Shown piece after piece: positions 27,166 through 35,009 of a stretch of DNA of 64,000 bases. The notes under the pieces were generated by a model. The model was not told the origin of the DNA. It saw only the letters and a program-made list of their open reading frames with translations, and did not search any database. Origin of the DNA: Tsukamurella sp. 8F (GTDB lineage Bacteria > Actinomycetota > Actinomycetes > Mycobacteriales > Mycobacteriaceae); NCBI RefSeq assembly GCF_029167375.1, contig NZ_JARFTP010000002.1, forward strand, positions 1 through 64,000, given 5' to 3'. How positions within the stretch are numbered: the stretch's first letter is position 1; the number at the start of each line of letters is the position of its first letter. The position numbers were made by a program, and so were the translations under genes.

Positions 27166-28386
27166 GTGGTCGATTCTGCAAAGTCGGGACACCGCCTGTT
27201 CACCAGTGAGTCGGTGACGGAGGGGCACCCCGACAAGATCTGTGACGCGATCTCCGATTCGGTTCTCGACGCTCTGCTGTCCCAGGATCCCGGTTCGCGT
27301 GTGGCGGTCGAGACGCTGGTGACGACCGGGCAGGTGCACGTCGTCGGTGAGGTGACTACCGAGGCGTACGCCGATATCCCGAAGATCGTGCGGGACAAGG
27401 TGCTCGAGATCGGTTACGACAGCTCCGCGAAGGGCTTCGACGGTAACTCGTGCGGTGTGAACGTCGCTATCGGTGCGCAGAGCCCGGAGATCGCGCAGGG
27501 CGTCGACCGCGCGTACGAGCACCGTGTCGACGGCGCGGACGACGAGATCGATGCGCAGGGTGCGGGCGATCAGGGCCTGATGTTCGGATATGCGTGCAGT
27601 GACACCCCGGAGCTGATGCCGCTGCCGATCTCGCTGGCGCATCGTCTGTCGCGACGTCTGACGGAGGTCCGCAAGAACGGCACGCTGCCGTACCTGCGTC
27701 CGGACGGTAAGACGCAGGTGACGATCGAGTACGCGGGTGAGCAGCCGGTCCGGCTGGACACCGTGGTGATCTCGAGCCAGCACGCCGCGGATATCGATAT
27801 CGACGGCATGTTGGCGCCGGATCTGCGGCGGCACGTGCTGGAGTCGGTGCTCGGCGACCTCGGTGTCGAGTCGCTGGACACCTCCGACGTGCGGCTGCTG
27901 GTGAATCCGACGGGCAAGTTCGTGCTGGGCGGTCCGATGGGCGATGCGGGCCTGACGGGTCGCAAGATCATCGTCGACACCTACGGCGGTATGGCCCGTC
28001 ACGGTGGTGGTGCGTTCTCGGGTAAGGATCCGTCGAAGGTGGACCGCAGCGCGGCGTACGCGATGCGTTGGGTAGCGAAGAACGCTGTCGCCGCGGGCCT
28101 TGCGGAGCGGATCGAGGTGCAGGTCGCCTACGCGATCGGCAAGGCGGCGCCGGTGGGCTTGTTCGTGGAGACGTTCGGGACGGAGAACATCGACCCGGCC
28201 AAGATCCAGGCGGCTATCGCGTCGACGTTCGACCTGCGGCCCCGCGCGATCATCCGCGACCTGAACCTGCTGCGCCCGATCTATGCGGCCACCGCCGCGT
28301 ACGGCCACTTCGGCCGCACCGACATCGAGCTGCCCTGGGAGCAGACCGACCGCGTCGACGCCCTGCGCGCGGCCGCGGGTATCTAG
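27166..28386 (+). CDS. metK: S-adenosylmethionine synthetase
   Basis: The protein has 406 residues. The signature sequences [32 protein letters not shown] and [16 protein letters not shown] are present. It joins methionine and ATP to make SAM. The GTG at 27166 is preceded by GAAAGG with an 8-base gap and fits family length; GTG 27118 and ATG 27148 are longer alternatives. The gap to coaBC is 53 bases; no SAM riboswitch was recognised there. Confidence 0.95.
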   Translation: MVDSAKSGHRLFTSESVTEGHPDKICDAISDSVLDALLSQDPGSRVAVETLVTTGQVHVVGEVTTEAYADIPKIVRDKVLEIGYDSSAKGFDGNSCGVNVAIGAQSPEIAQGVDRAYEHRVDGADDEIDAQGAGDQGLMFGYACSDTPELMPLPISLAHRLSRRLTEVRKNGTLPYLRPDGKTQVTIEYAGEQPVRLDTVVISSQHAADIDIDGMLAPDLRRHVLESVLGDLGVESLDTSDVRLLVNPTGKFVLGGPMGDAGLTGRKIIVDTYGGMARHGGGAFSGKDPSKVDRSAAYAMRWVAKNAVAAGLAERIEVQVAYAIGKAAPVGLFVETFGTENIDPAKIQAAIASTFDLRPRAIIRDLNLLRPIYAATAAYGHFGRTDIELPWEQTDRVDALRAAAGI

Positions 28387-28394
28387 TCCCGCCC

Positions 28395-30440
28395 GTGTCG
28401 GAGGCCGAGGGGCCTCCCGAGGTCACCTCCGCGGCACCCGCGCTACCCGTAGCGCGGGTGTTGCCGCTGCTGCAGGTGAGCCATCTGGACCGGGAGTTCG
28501 ACTACCTGGTCCCGCCCGAGCTCGATGGGGATGCGCAGCCCGGCGTCCGCGTCCGTATCAGGTTCTCGGGGCGGTTGGTGGACGGCTTCGTCCTGGAACG
28601 CCTCGCGCGGTCCGAGCACGACGGCAAGCTCGCGCGTCTGGACCGCGTCGTGTCCCCGTTGCGGGTGCTGACCCACGAGACCCTGGAGCTCGTGACCGAG
28701 GTGGCGACTCGGTACGCGGGGACCCGGGCCGACGTGCTGCGCCTCGCGATCCCACCCAGGCATGCGCGCGTCGAGAAGGACGCCCTCGCGAAGCTCGCCG
28801 GCGGGGTGCCCGCCCTCGCGCCGGTCGAGCAGCCGCCTGGTGTGCTGGAGGACTACGTGTACGGCCCCCAGTTCGCGGCCGCCGTCGCCGACGGGCGTGC
28901 GCCCCGCGCTGCATGGCAGGCACTGCCCGGCGAGGACTGGGCGGCCAGGCTCGCGGAGCTCGCTGCCGTCGCGCTCTCGACCGGGCGCCGCGCGCTGCTG
29001 GTCGTGCCCGACCAGGCCGACGTGGACCGTCTCGCCGAGGCGTGCCGCGACCTGCCGGAGGTCGTAGTGCTCGCCGCGGGCCTGGGCCCATCGGCGCGGT
29101 ACCGCCGCTGGGTCGCGGCTCTGACGGGCACGGCGCGCGTCGTCGTCGGAACCCGCAGTGCGGCCTTCGCGCCCCTGCCGGACCTCGGTCTCGTGGCCGT
29201 GTGGGACGACGGTGACGATTCCCTCGCCGAGCCTCGTGCGCCCTACCCGCATACGCGGGAGGTGCTGGCGCTGAGGGCATTCCAGTGCAAGTGCGCGTTC
29301 GTGATCGGGGGATTCGCGCGTACCCCGGAGTCGCAGGCACTGGTCGCCTCCGGTTGGGCCGGCGACATCGTCGCCGCCCGCGACCGAGTGCGCGCGGTGT
29401 CGCCGCGCATCGTCGGGGTGGCCGACTCGGACATCGAGCTCGCCCGGGACCCGCTCGCGCGGAGCGCGCGCCTGCCCGGATCGGCGTTCGCCGCCGCACG
29501 GTCCGCCCTCGACGGCGACCGTCCCGTGCTGGTGCAGGTGCCCCGCCGAGGGTATGCGCCGGCCCTGTCCTGCACTCGATGCCGGACGCCTGCGCGCTGC
29601 AGGCACTGCAACGGGCCCCTGCAGGCCACATCGGGCACAGCTGCAGCATCGGTCGGGCCCGCTCGCTCCGCTCCCGGCGCCCTGACGTGCAAGTGGTGCG
29701 CCCGGGTCGACAACGGGTATCGATGTCCAGCGTGCGGTGGCACCACGGTGCGCGCGGTGATCGTGGGTGCCGCGCGGACTGCGGAGGAGTTGGGGCGTGC
29801 GTTTCCCGGCGTGCCCGTGTCGATGTCGGGCGGAGAACACGTCCTGAGCGAGGTCGGTCCGGGGCGCCGGCTGGTCGTGGCGACCCCGGGCGCGGAACCC
29901 GTGGCCGAGGGCGCGTACGGGGCGGCGTTGCTGCTCGACGGATGGCTGCTGCTGGGCCGGGCGGACCTGCGCGCTGGTGAGGAGACGGTGCGGCGCTGGC
30001 TCGCCGCGGCTGCGCTCGTCGGGCCGGACGGCACCGTGGTCATAGGTGCGGACGCCGGTATACGGGAGGTGCAGGCCGTGATCCGTTGGGACCCGGTCGG
30101 TTATGCGGTGGGTGAGCTGGAGGAGCGTGCGGCCGTGGGCTTTCCACCCGCCACGCATCTGGCCGCGCTCGACGGCGACGCGGCGGATATCGCCGCGGTC
30201 GCCGAGCTCGCGGATCTCCCCGACGGCGCCGAGGTGCTCGGCCCCGTCGACCTCCCGCCGGGCGTGCGACTCCCGGGAGGCGCTGACGAGGCGTCCCCGC
30301 CGCAACGATTGCTCGTACGCGTCGCGCGGCGGGACGGCCGCTCGCTCGCACGTGCCCTGTTCGTCGCGCAGGTGAGCCGCAGCGTTCGGCGAGTGGGGGA
30401 GCCCGTGCGGATTCAGATCGATCCGTTGCGGATCGGGTGA
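28395..30440 (+). CDS. priA: Primosomal protein N' (PriA), probably without helicase activity
   Basis: The protein has 681 residues. The N-terminal 3'-DNA-binding domain is clear (VARVLPLLQVSHLDREFDYL, GVRVRIRFSGRLVDGFVLER). The zinc-binding Cys pairs are kept (CTRCRTPARCRHC and CKWCARVDNGYRCPACG). The helicase core has no GxGKT Walker A motif, and the DEEH box is replaced by WDDGDDSLAEP. This is the known actinobacterial form in which PriA is thought to act as a loading scaffold. The GTG at 28395 lies 8 bases after metK. The last codons and the stop are the first copy of a 25-bp repeat array. Confidence 0.92.
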   Translation: MSEAEGPPEVTSAAPALPVARVLPLLQVSHLDREFDYLVPPELDGDAQPGVRVRIRFSGRLVDGFVLERLARSEHDGKLARLDRVVSPLRVLTHETLELVTEVATRYAGTRADVLRLAIPPRHARVEKDALAKLAGGVPALAPVEQPPGVLEDYVYGPQFAAAVADGRAPRAAWQALPGEDWAARLAELAAVALSTGRRALLVVPDQADVDRLAEACRDLPEVVVLAAGLGPSARYRRWVAALTGTARVVVGTRSAAFAPLPDLGLVAVWDDGDDSLAEPRAPYPHTREVLALRAFQCKCAFVIGGFARTPESQALVASGWAGDIVAARDRVRAVSPRIVGVADSDIELARDPLARSARLPGSAFAAARSALDGDRPVLVQVPRRGYAPALSCTRCRTPARCRHCNGPLQATSGTAAASVGPARSAPGALTCKWCARVDNGYRCPACGGTTVRAVIVGAARTAEELGRAFPGVPVSMSGGEHVLSEVGPGRRLVVATPGAEPVAEGAYGAALLLDGWLLLGRADLRAGEETVRRWLAAAALVGPDGTVVIGADAGIREVQAVIRWDPVGYAVGELEERAAVGFPPATHLAALDGDAADIAAVAELADLPDGAEVLGPVDLPPGVRLPGGADEASPPQRLLVRVARRDGRSLARALFVAQVSRSVRRVGEPVRIQIDPLRIG

Positions 30441-30538
30441 TGTTGTTCCGTTGCGGATCGGGTGATGTTGTTCCGTTGCGGATCGGGTGATGTTGTTCCG
30501 TTGCGGATCGGGTGATGTTGTTCCGTTGCGGATCGGGT
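30423..30538. repeat. 25-bp tandem repeat array at the priA 3' end
   Basis: The 16-base core CCGTTGCGGATCGGGT occurs five times with exact 25-base periodicity (30423, 30448, 30473, 30498, 30523), separated by identical GATGTTGTT spacers. The first copy encodes the last PriA residues and its TGA; the last copy abuts the stop of the convergent gene at 30542. Each unit holds a short hairpin, GATCCG-TTG-CGGATC in the first copy and TCCG-TTG-CGGA in the others. The copies are identical, so the array is recent. It may end transcription from both sides. Confidence 0.93.
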
Positions 30539-30541
30539 AGC

Positions 30542-31087
30542 TCAGCGCGGCCGCTGTGTGACGCGGCGTTCGTTGCTGGAGTCCAGCAACCGCAGGCCGT
30601 CTTCGACCTCCTTCGTGACATCGGTCGGGGCGTCGGACCACCACGTCGCCGAGTGCACCGGGAGCCCGCGCGGCCGATACCGATCCATGATCACGACGTG
30701 GTAGGGGAGTGAGACGAAGGCCCCGAGGGCCGCCTCGTCGGTCCAGACCGAGAGTGAGCCGACCTCGATACTGCGACGACCAGGTCGGATGTAGGTTGCG
30801 ACACCTACCGCGCCATCGAGACGGATCAGCTGATCCGCGAGGCGGATACCCGCGAGCCAGATACCGGGTAGGTCCCGGGTGTGCTTCGGGGTGAAGCGGG
30901 TGAGGCTCGTCAGGAACGGCCCCGCATGATCCGATGCGGGACCGGCCCGCCACTGGGAGACGAGAACGAGGTCGTCCGACGGTCGCGTCCCGCGGTGTCT
31001 GAGACTTCGGCGGAGGGCTCCCGGCAGGGCGCGGGCCTCGTCGAGGACGAGGGTCGGTGTAGCAGTGGGGGTCTGATGGGTCGTCAC
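30542..31087 (-). CDS. Uncharacterised protein, possible alpha/beta-barrel monooxygenase-like fold
   Basis: The protein has 181 residues and its family is not recognised with certainty. It is soluble, with no signal peptide or membrane helix. Its pattern (DDLVLVSQWRAGP, FTPKHTRDLPGIWLAGIRLA, IEVGSLSVWTDEAALGAF, HVVIMDRYRPRGLPVHSATW) resembles DUF3291/monooxygenase-like dimeric barrels, and the aromatic-rich end SATWW is typical of those. The open frame extends to 31144, but the GTG at 31087 has AAGGAGG 6 bases upstream. It is divergent from a TetR regulator with an 81-base shared region, which suggests that TetR controls it. Confidence 0.6.
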   Translation of the reverse strand: MTTHQTPTATPTLVLDEARALPGALRRSLRHRGTRPSDDLVLVSQWRAGPASDHAGPFLTSLTRFTPKHTRDLPGIWLAGIRLADQLIRLDGAVGVATYIRPGRRSIEVGSLSVWTDEAALGAFVSLPYHVVIMDRYRPRGLPVHSATWWSDAPTDVTKEVEDGLRLLDSSNERRVTQRPR

Positions 31088-31168
31088 GGAGGTCCTCCTT
31101 CGGCTGTGCTGCCCACTCTCCGCGTTCGCCCCCGCAAGCCGCAACGAGGAATGTAACCTACCTGGGGT

Positions 31169-31777
31169 ATGTCAGAGATTTCGCGAAGGGACGAGAACGC
31201 GGCGGCGACGCGCGCCGCGATCGTGGCCGGTGCTATCAGGCTGTTCTCGGAGGACGGCTATGCGCGGGCGTCTATGGACCGGATTGCAGCATCCGCCCGC
31301 GTCACGAAAGGTGCTGCATATCATTACTTCCCGGCCAAGCGGGAGCTGTTCCTCGCGGCGCTCGAGGCGGTTGACGAGCGCACGATGACTGCGATAGCGG
31401 AGGCGACCGCTTCCGCACGGAGCCCATGGGATGCAGTGGAGCGGGGGCTCGACGCGTTCCTCGACCGCTGCCTCGACGTCGATTATCAACGAATCTGCTT
31501 TCGCGACGGGCCGGGCGCCCTCGGTTTCGTCCCGTGGTGGGAGCATGCCGAGTCCCATGTCCACGGTGTGTTGACGGATGTCATCGGGGCGCTGCGGACC
31601 GATGAGTCGATCGCGGTAGCGGACACCACCGCGACCGCCACCGCGTTGTACGGCTCGCTGACCGCGGCCGCCCTGGCTATCACCCGCTCGGCGGACCCGC
31701 GACAGACGCGGGATGCGATGGGCCGGACCATCCTGGCGTTGCTGCACGGCCTGCGACCGGCCCATGCGGGCGCGTAG
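31169..31777 (+). CDS. TetR-family transcriptional regulator
   Basis: The protein has 202 residues. The N-terminal TetR HTH is clear: AAIVAGAIRLFSEDGYARAS, MDRIAASARVTKGAAYHYFP, KRELFLAALEAV. The rest is an all-helical ligand domain with WWEHAESHVHG in the centre. It is divergent from the uncharacterised gene at 30542 and directly upstream of the ceramidase gene, so either or both are likely targets. The ATG lies 9 bases after TAACCT (31154-31159), so the mRNA would have almost no leader. The ligand is unknown. Confidence 0.85.
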   Translation: MSEISRRDENAAATRAAIVAGAIRLFSEDGYARASMDRIAASARVTKGAAYHYFPAKRELFLAALEAVDERTMTAIAEATASARSPWDAVERGLDAFLDRCLDVDYQRICFRDGPGALGFVPWWEHAESHVHGVLTDVIGALRTDESIAVADTTATATALYGSLTAAALAITRSADPRQTRDAMGRTILALLHGLRPAHAGA

Positions 31778-31778
31778 C

Positions 31779-33608
31779 GTGCGGGTCGTGGCAGAGCAGC
31801 GATTCCGGGCCGGCTGGGCGAAGGTCGACATCACGGGCGAGCCGTGGGGCGTCGGCATGATGGGCTACGGTATGCCCGGGCAGCGCAGTACGGGGCTCCT
31901 CTCGCGGCAGTATGCCCGCGCCTTCGTGTTCGAGGCCGGCGGCAGGCGCCTCGCTTACGTCGTCGCGGATATCGGCATGTTCTTCCAAGCCACGGTCGAC
32001 GATGTACGCACCCGCCTCGAGCGTCGCTGCAACGGCCGTTATACGGCCGCGAACACGGTGCTGACGGCGACGCACACCCACTGCGGCCCGGGCGGTTTCG
32101 GGGACCACGCGCTCTACAACGTGACCACCGGAGGAAGGCACCCCCGCACACGGTCGCGGCTAGTGAGCGGTGTGGTGCGTGCGATCGTCGAGGCGGACGC
32201 CGGGCTGCGGCCCGTCGACTTGTCTCTGGCGCGCGGCGAGCTGCTCGATGCGTCCGTGAACCGGAGTCCGGATGCGTTCGCCGCCAACCCTATCGGCGAT
32301 CGTGATGCGCTTCCGGACGGCATCGATCCGGCGATGACACTGCTGCGCGTACATGCCGAAGGGGAGCTCGCGGCAGCCCTCGACTGGTTCGCCGTGCACT
32401 GTACGTCGATGACCAATACGAACCGGTTGATCAGCTCCGACAACAAGGGCTGGGCGGCGTCGGCGTGGGAACGTGAGCGCGGATCCGGCTTCGTTGCGGC
32501 GTTCGCGCAGAGTAATTCGGGTGACATGTCGCCCAATCTGAACGGCAGCGCCGGGCACGGACCATACGACGACGAGCGGGAGAACACCGCCGAGATCGGC
32601 AGAAGGCAGCTGGATCTCGCTCTGCGGTTGGCCGCAGAGCCGGGTGAGCCGCTGGCGCCGGCGCTGGATTGGCGTGCCACCGTCGTCGACCTCGCCCGGT
32701 CGCGCACGCCCGACGGGCCCACCGGGCGCGCAGTGCTCGGCGCCGCCTTCGCGGCCGGGACATCGGACGGTCTGGGCGCCAGGGTGTTTCGACAGGGCCT
32801 GGGAAACCGGATCGGTGCGGCGAGCCGGTGGATGTATCGACGCCGCCCGGAACTTGCTCGGGTGCAGGCCCCGAAGGAGATGTTGCTGCCGGTCGGGCCG
32901 ATGGGCTGGGTCGCCGAACAGGTCCCGGTGCAGCTGGTGCGGCTGGGAGAGCCGGACGCCGCGCTGCACCTTGTCTGTCTGCCGGTCGAGGTCACCGTCA
33001 CCGCGGGCCGGCGGCTGCGGGCCGCGGTCGCCGAGACCTTGAGTGTCGACCCGGATTCCGTTCTGGTGCAGGGATATGCGAACGGGTATGCGCACTATCT
33101 GACGACGCCGGAGGAGTACGACGTGCAGCGCTACGAGGGAGGTAGCACTCTGTTCGGCCGCAACGAGCTCGCGGCGTTCGTGGATGCGTCGACGGCGCTG
33201 GCGCGGGCGATGGCGGACGGTACCCCGGGGCCGGCCCCGGTTCCCGCGCGCCACCCGCGGCCACGGCTGCCGGTATCGCCGCTCGGCTCGCCTCTGCTCG
33301 CGGCGCGGGCGACGTCGCGCATCCTGAGGGTCCGCGACCTCGGCGAGAGGGTGGTGGTGGACGTGACGACGGCGCACCCCAATGCATACATTCCGTCCTC
33401 GTACGTGCGGATCGAGCGACCGGACGGGCGGGAACTGGGCGACGACGACCCCGGCGTGTCCATCGAATGGCGCAGGCGTGGCACCGGTTTCGTCGCCCGC
33501 ATCACCTATTCGCCGTCCGACGACGGCCCGTTCCGCATCGGTTTCCGCGGGCGTCGGGCGACGGTCTGGACCCACGAGTTGCGTGGGGCCGTCACTGGGC
33601 GGGCTTGA
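31779..33608 (+). CDS. Neutral/alkaline ceramidase
   Basis: The protein has about 609 residues. Family hallmarks are FRAGWAKVDITGEPWGVGMM at the N-terminus, the zinc-site TATHTHCGPGGFGDH, and the nucleophile loop AQSNSGDMSPNLNG with the catalytic Ser near residue 250. A C-terminal immunoglobulin-like domain (VRDLGERVVVDVTTAHPNAY) completes the usual layout. Ceramidases hydrolyse the N-acyl bond of ceramides and related lipids. I see no signal peptide, although several family members are secreted. Start choice is uncertain: ATG 31764 overlaps the TetR gene, while GTG 31779 and GTG 31788 follow it. The 3' end overlaps the convergent padR gene by 17 bases. Confidence 0.85.
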   Translation: MRVVAEQRFRAGWAKVDITGEPWGVGMMGYGMPGQRSTGLLSRQYARAFVFEAGGRRLAYVVADIGMFFQATVDDVRTRLERRCNGRYTAANTVLTATHTHCGPGGFGDHALYNVTTGGRHPRTRSRLVSGVVRAIVEADAGLRPVDLSLARGELLDASVNRSPDAFAANPIGDRDALPDGIDPAMTLLRVHAEGELAAALDWFAVHCTSMTNTNRLISSDNKGWAASAWERERGSGFVAAFAQSNSGDMSPNLNGSAGHGPYDDERENTAEIGRRQLDLALRLAAEPGEPLAPALDWRATVVDLARSRTPDGPTGRAVLGAAFAAGTSDGLGARVFRQGLGNRIGAASRWMYRRRPELARVQAPKEMLLPVGPMGWVAEQVPVQLVRLGEPDAALHLVCLPVEVTVTAGRRLRAAVAETLSVDPDSVLVQGYANGYAHYLTTPEEYDVQRYEGGSTLFGRNELAAFVDASTALARAMADGTPGPAPVPARHPRPRLPVSPLGSPLLAARATSRILRVRDLGERVVVDVTTAHPNAYIPSSYVRIERPDGRELGDDDPGVSIEWRRRGTGFVARITYSPSDDGPFRIGFRGRRATVWTHELRGAVTGRA

Positions 33609-34101
33609 CCAGGTCGCTCCAGTAGCGGATCGAGGTCCGCTCGTGCGCTATCGCCGCATCGAGTGCCCTGCGGGGTCCCTCGTGTGCGATTCCGCCCGCC
33701 TCGCGCAGGTACTCGTACTCCTTGAGTCGCGCCTGGTGCGCCAGGAGCTGGACGCGGGCTATGTCCTCGGGGGTGGCGCCGAAGAAGATCTTCAGAATGG
33801 AGAGGTCGCGTAGCTGGGGCATGTCGCCCGAGGCCTGCGACAGCCAGCTGTCCATCGCCGCGCTGCCTGCATCGGTGATGGAGAAGCGTGTCTTCGCGCG
33901 GACCGCGTCGTCGCTCTCGGCCGTGAGCAGTCCGGCTTCCGCCAGACGCAGGGGCTCCCGATAGATCTGTGAGCGCTGGATGGTCCACATGTGCGACACC
34001 GTCGCGCCGATCCTGCGCTCCAGTTCGTAAGCGGTCGATCCCGGCTCCCACCGGACGAGTCCGAGAACGATGTAGGAGGTCGGTGTCAGCCGGAGGTCCA
34101 T
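33592..34101 (-). CDS. PadR-family transcriptional regulator
   Basis: The protein has 169 residues. The N-terminal winged helix starts LTPTSYIVLGLVRWEPGSTAYELERRI with the recognition region WTIQRSQIYREPLRLAEAGL, and the C-terminal part is the vinculin-like dimerisation helix pair (PEDIARVQLLAHQARLKEYEYL). It is divergent from the SDR/amidohydrolase pair; a 25-bp perfect palindrome in the 80-base gap is its likely operator, so it should repress that pair and itself until a ligand binds. Confidence 0.88.
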   Translation of the reverse strand: MDLRLTPTSYIVLGLVRWEPGSTAYELERRIGATVSHMWTIQRSQIYREPLRLAEAGLLTAESDDAVRAKTRFSITDAGSAAMDSWLSQASGDMPQLRDLSILKIFFGATPEDIARVQLLAHQARLKEYEYLREAGGIAHEGPRRALDAAIAHERTSIRYWSDLVKPAQ

Positions 34102-34133
34102 TCGTCAGAGTCTATTGCCTCGCGCGGACGTCT

Positions 34134-34160
34134 ATGTAATAGTCCTACATGGACTATTAC
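34134..34160. promoter_or_regulatory. Palindromic PadR operator
   Basis: GTAATAGTCC (34136-34145) and GGACTATTAC (34151-34160) are perfect inverted repeats around TACAT. ATGT (34134) and ACAT (34147) within it reproduce the ATGT-N9-ACAT spacing of PadR sites. It lies between the divergent padR and SDR starts. Confidence 0.65.
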
Positions 34161-34181
34161 GGTCGACGGTGGGGAGCGGAG

Positions 34182-35009
34182 ATGAAGCTCACGGGAGCTA
34201 CGGCGCTGGTGACGGGGGCGTCCCATGGGATCGGCGCCGGCACCGCACGGAGGCTGGCGGCTCGCGGCGCGCGAGTCGTGCTGGTAGCGCGAGGCGAGAG
34301 CGCACTCGAAGGGGTCGCGGAGCAGGTACGTGAGCGGGGCGCGCAGGCCTACGTGGCGCCGTGCGATCTCGGTGACGTCGAGCAGGTCCGGTCGATGGAG
34401 CGACGCGTGAGCGAGCGGTGGGGGACACCGGACGTGATAGTCAATTGCGCGGGGGCGGGGCGGTTCCTCTTCGTCGATGAGACTTCTATGGAGGAATTCG
34501 CGAGCCAGATCGAGGCGCCGTATCTCGCAGCGTGCTTCACCACCCGCGCGTTCGTCGGACGGATGATCTCGCGGGGTACCGGATGGATCGTCAATGTCAA
34601 CTCGCCGGCGTCCAGGGTCGTCTGGCCTGGAGCCGTCGGATACGCGGGAGCGCGCTGGGCACTGCGGGGCTTCAGCGATGCCCTGCGGGCCGATCTGGCA
34701 GGCACCGGTGTCGGCGTCACCGAGGCGGTTATCGGCAAGGTGGCGAGCAACTACTGGAACGCGAACCCCGGTGCGCAGGAGCGTGTCCCGAGCATCGGTG
34801 ACGTGGCGTCCGCGCTGTCGCCGGACCAGGCGGGGGCCGTCGTGATCCGCGGGGTCGAGCGCGAGACGCCGGTGGTCGCGGCACCGTGGAGCGCGCGGCT
34901 GTTGCAGTTGCAGGCGCGTTTCGCGCCGCGGGCCGCGGCGGCCGTGATGGCCCGTACGGGGGCGAAGCGAGCCGCGGCCGCGGAGGAGGGCGGCGCATGT
35001 TCGATCTGA
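34182..35009 (+). CDS. Short-chain dehydrogenase/reductase with an altered active-site Lys
   Basis: The protein has 275 residues. The NAD(P) motif is GATALVTGASHGIGAG, NCAGAG follows the fourth strand, and the catalytic Ser is in VNVNSPASR. The usual YxxxK reads YAGAR (GYAGARWALRGFSDALRADL), with Arg in place of the catalytic Lys, so activity may be changed or lost. The ATG at 34149 lies inside the operator palindrome; the ATG at 34182 follows GGAGCGGAG and gives a normal SDR N-terminus. It overlaps the next gene by 13 bases, so the two form an operon under PadR. Confidence 0.83.
   Translation: MKLTGATALVTGASHGIGAGTARRLAARGARVVLVARGESALEGVAEQVRERGAQAYVAPCDLGDVEQVRSMERRVSERWGTPDVIVNCAGAGRFLFVDETSMEEFASQIEAPYLAACFTTRAFVGRMISRGTGWIVNVNSPASRVVWPGAVGYAGARWALRGFSDALRADLAGTGVGVTEAVIGKVASNYWNANPGAQERVPSIGDVASALSPDQAGAVVIRGVERETPVVAAPWSARLLQLQARFAPRAAAAVMARTGAKRAAAAEEGGACSI

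Noticed and set aside
30423-30538. CRISPR array
   Set aside because: The repeats are short, contiguous and separated by identical 9-base segments, not by unique spacers, and no cas gene is near.
28443-30953. Minus-strand open frame of 836 codons opposite priA
   Set aside because: It shows no motifs; priA on the other strand has its zinc Cys pairs and family domains.
34149-34181. Start of the SDR at ATG 34149
   Set aside because: It lies in the operator palindrome and adds MDYYGRRWGAE, which is foreign to the family; ATG 34182 has a ribosome binding site.
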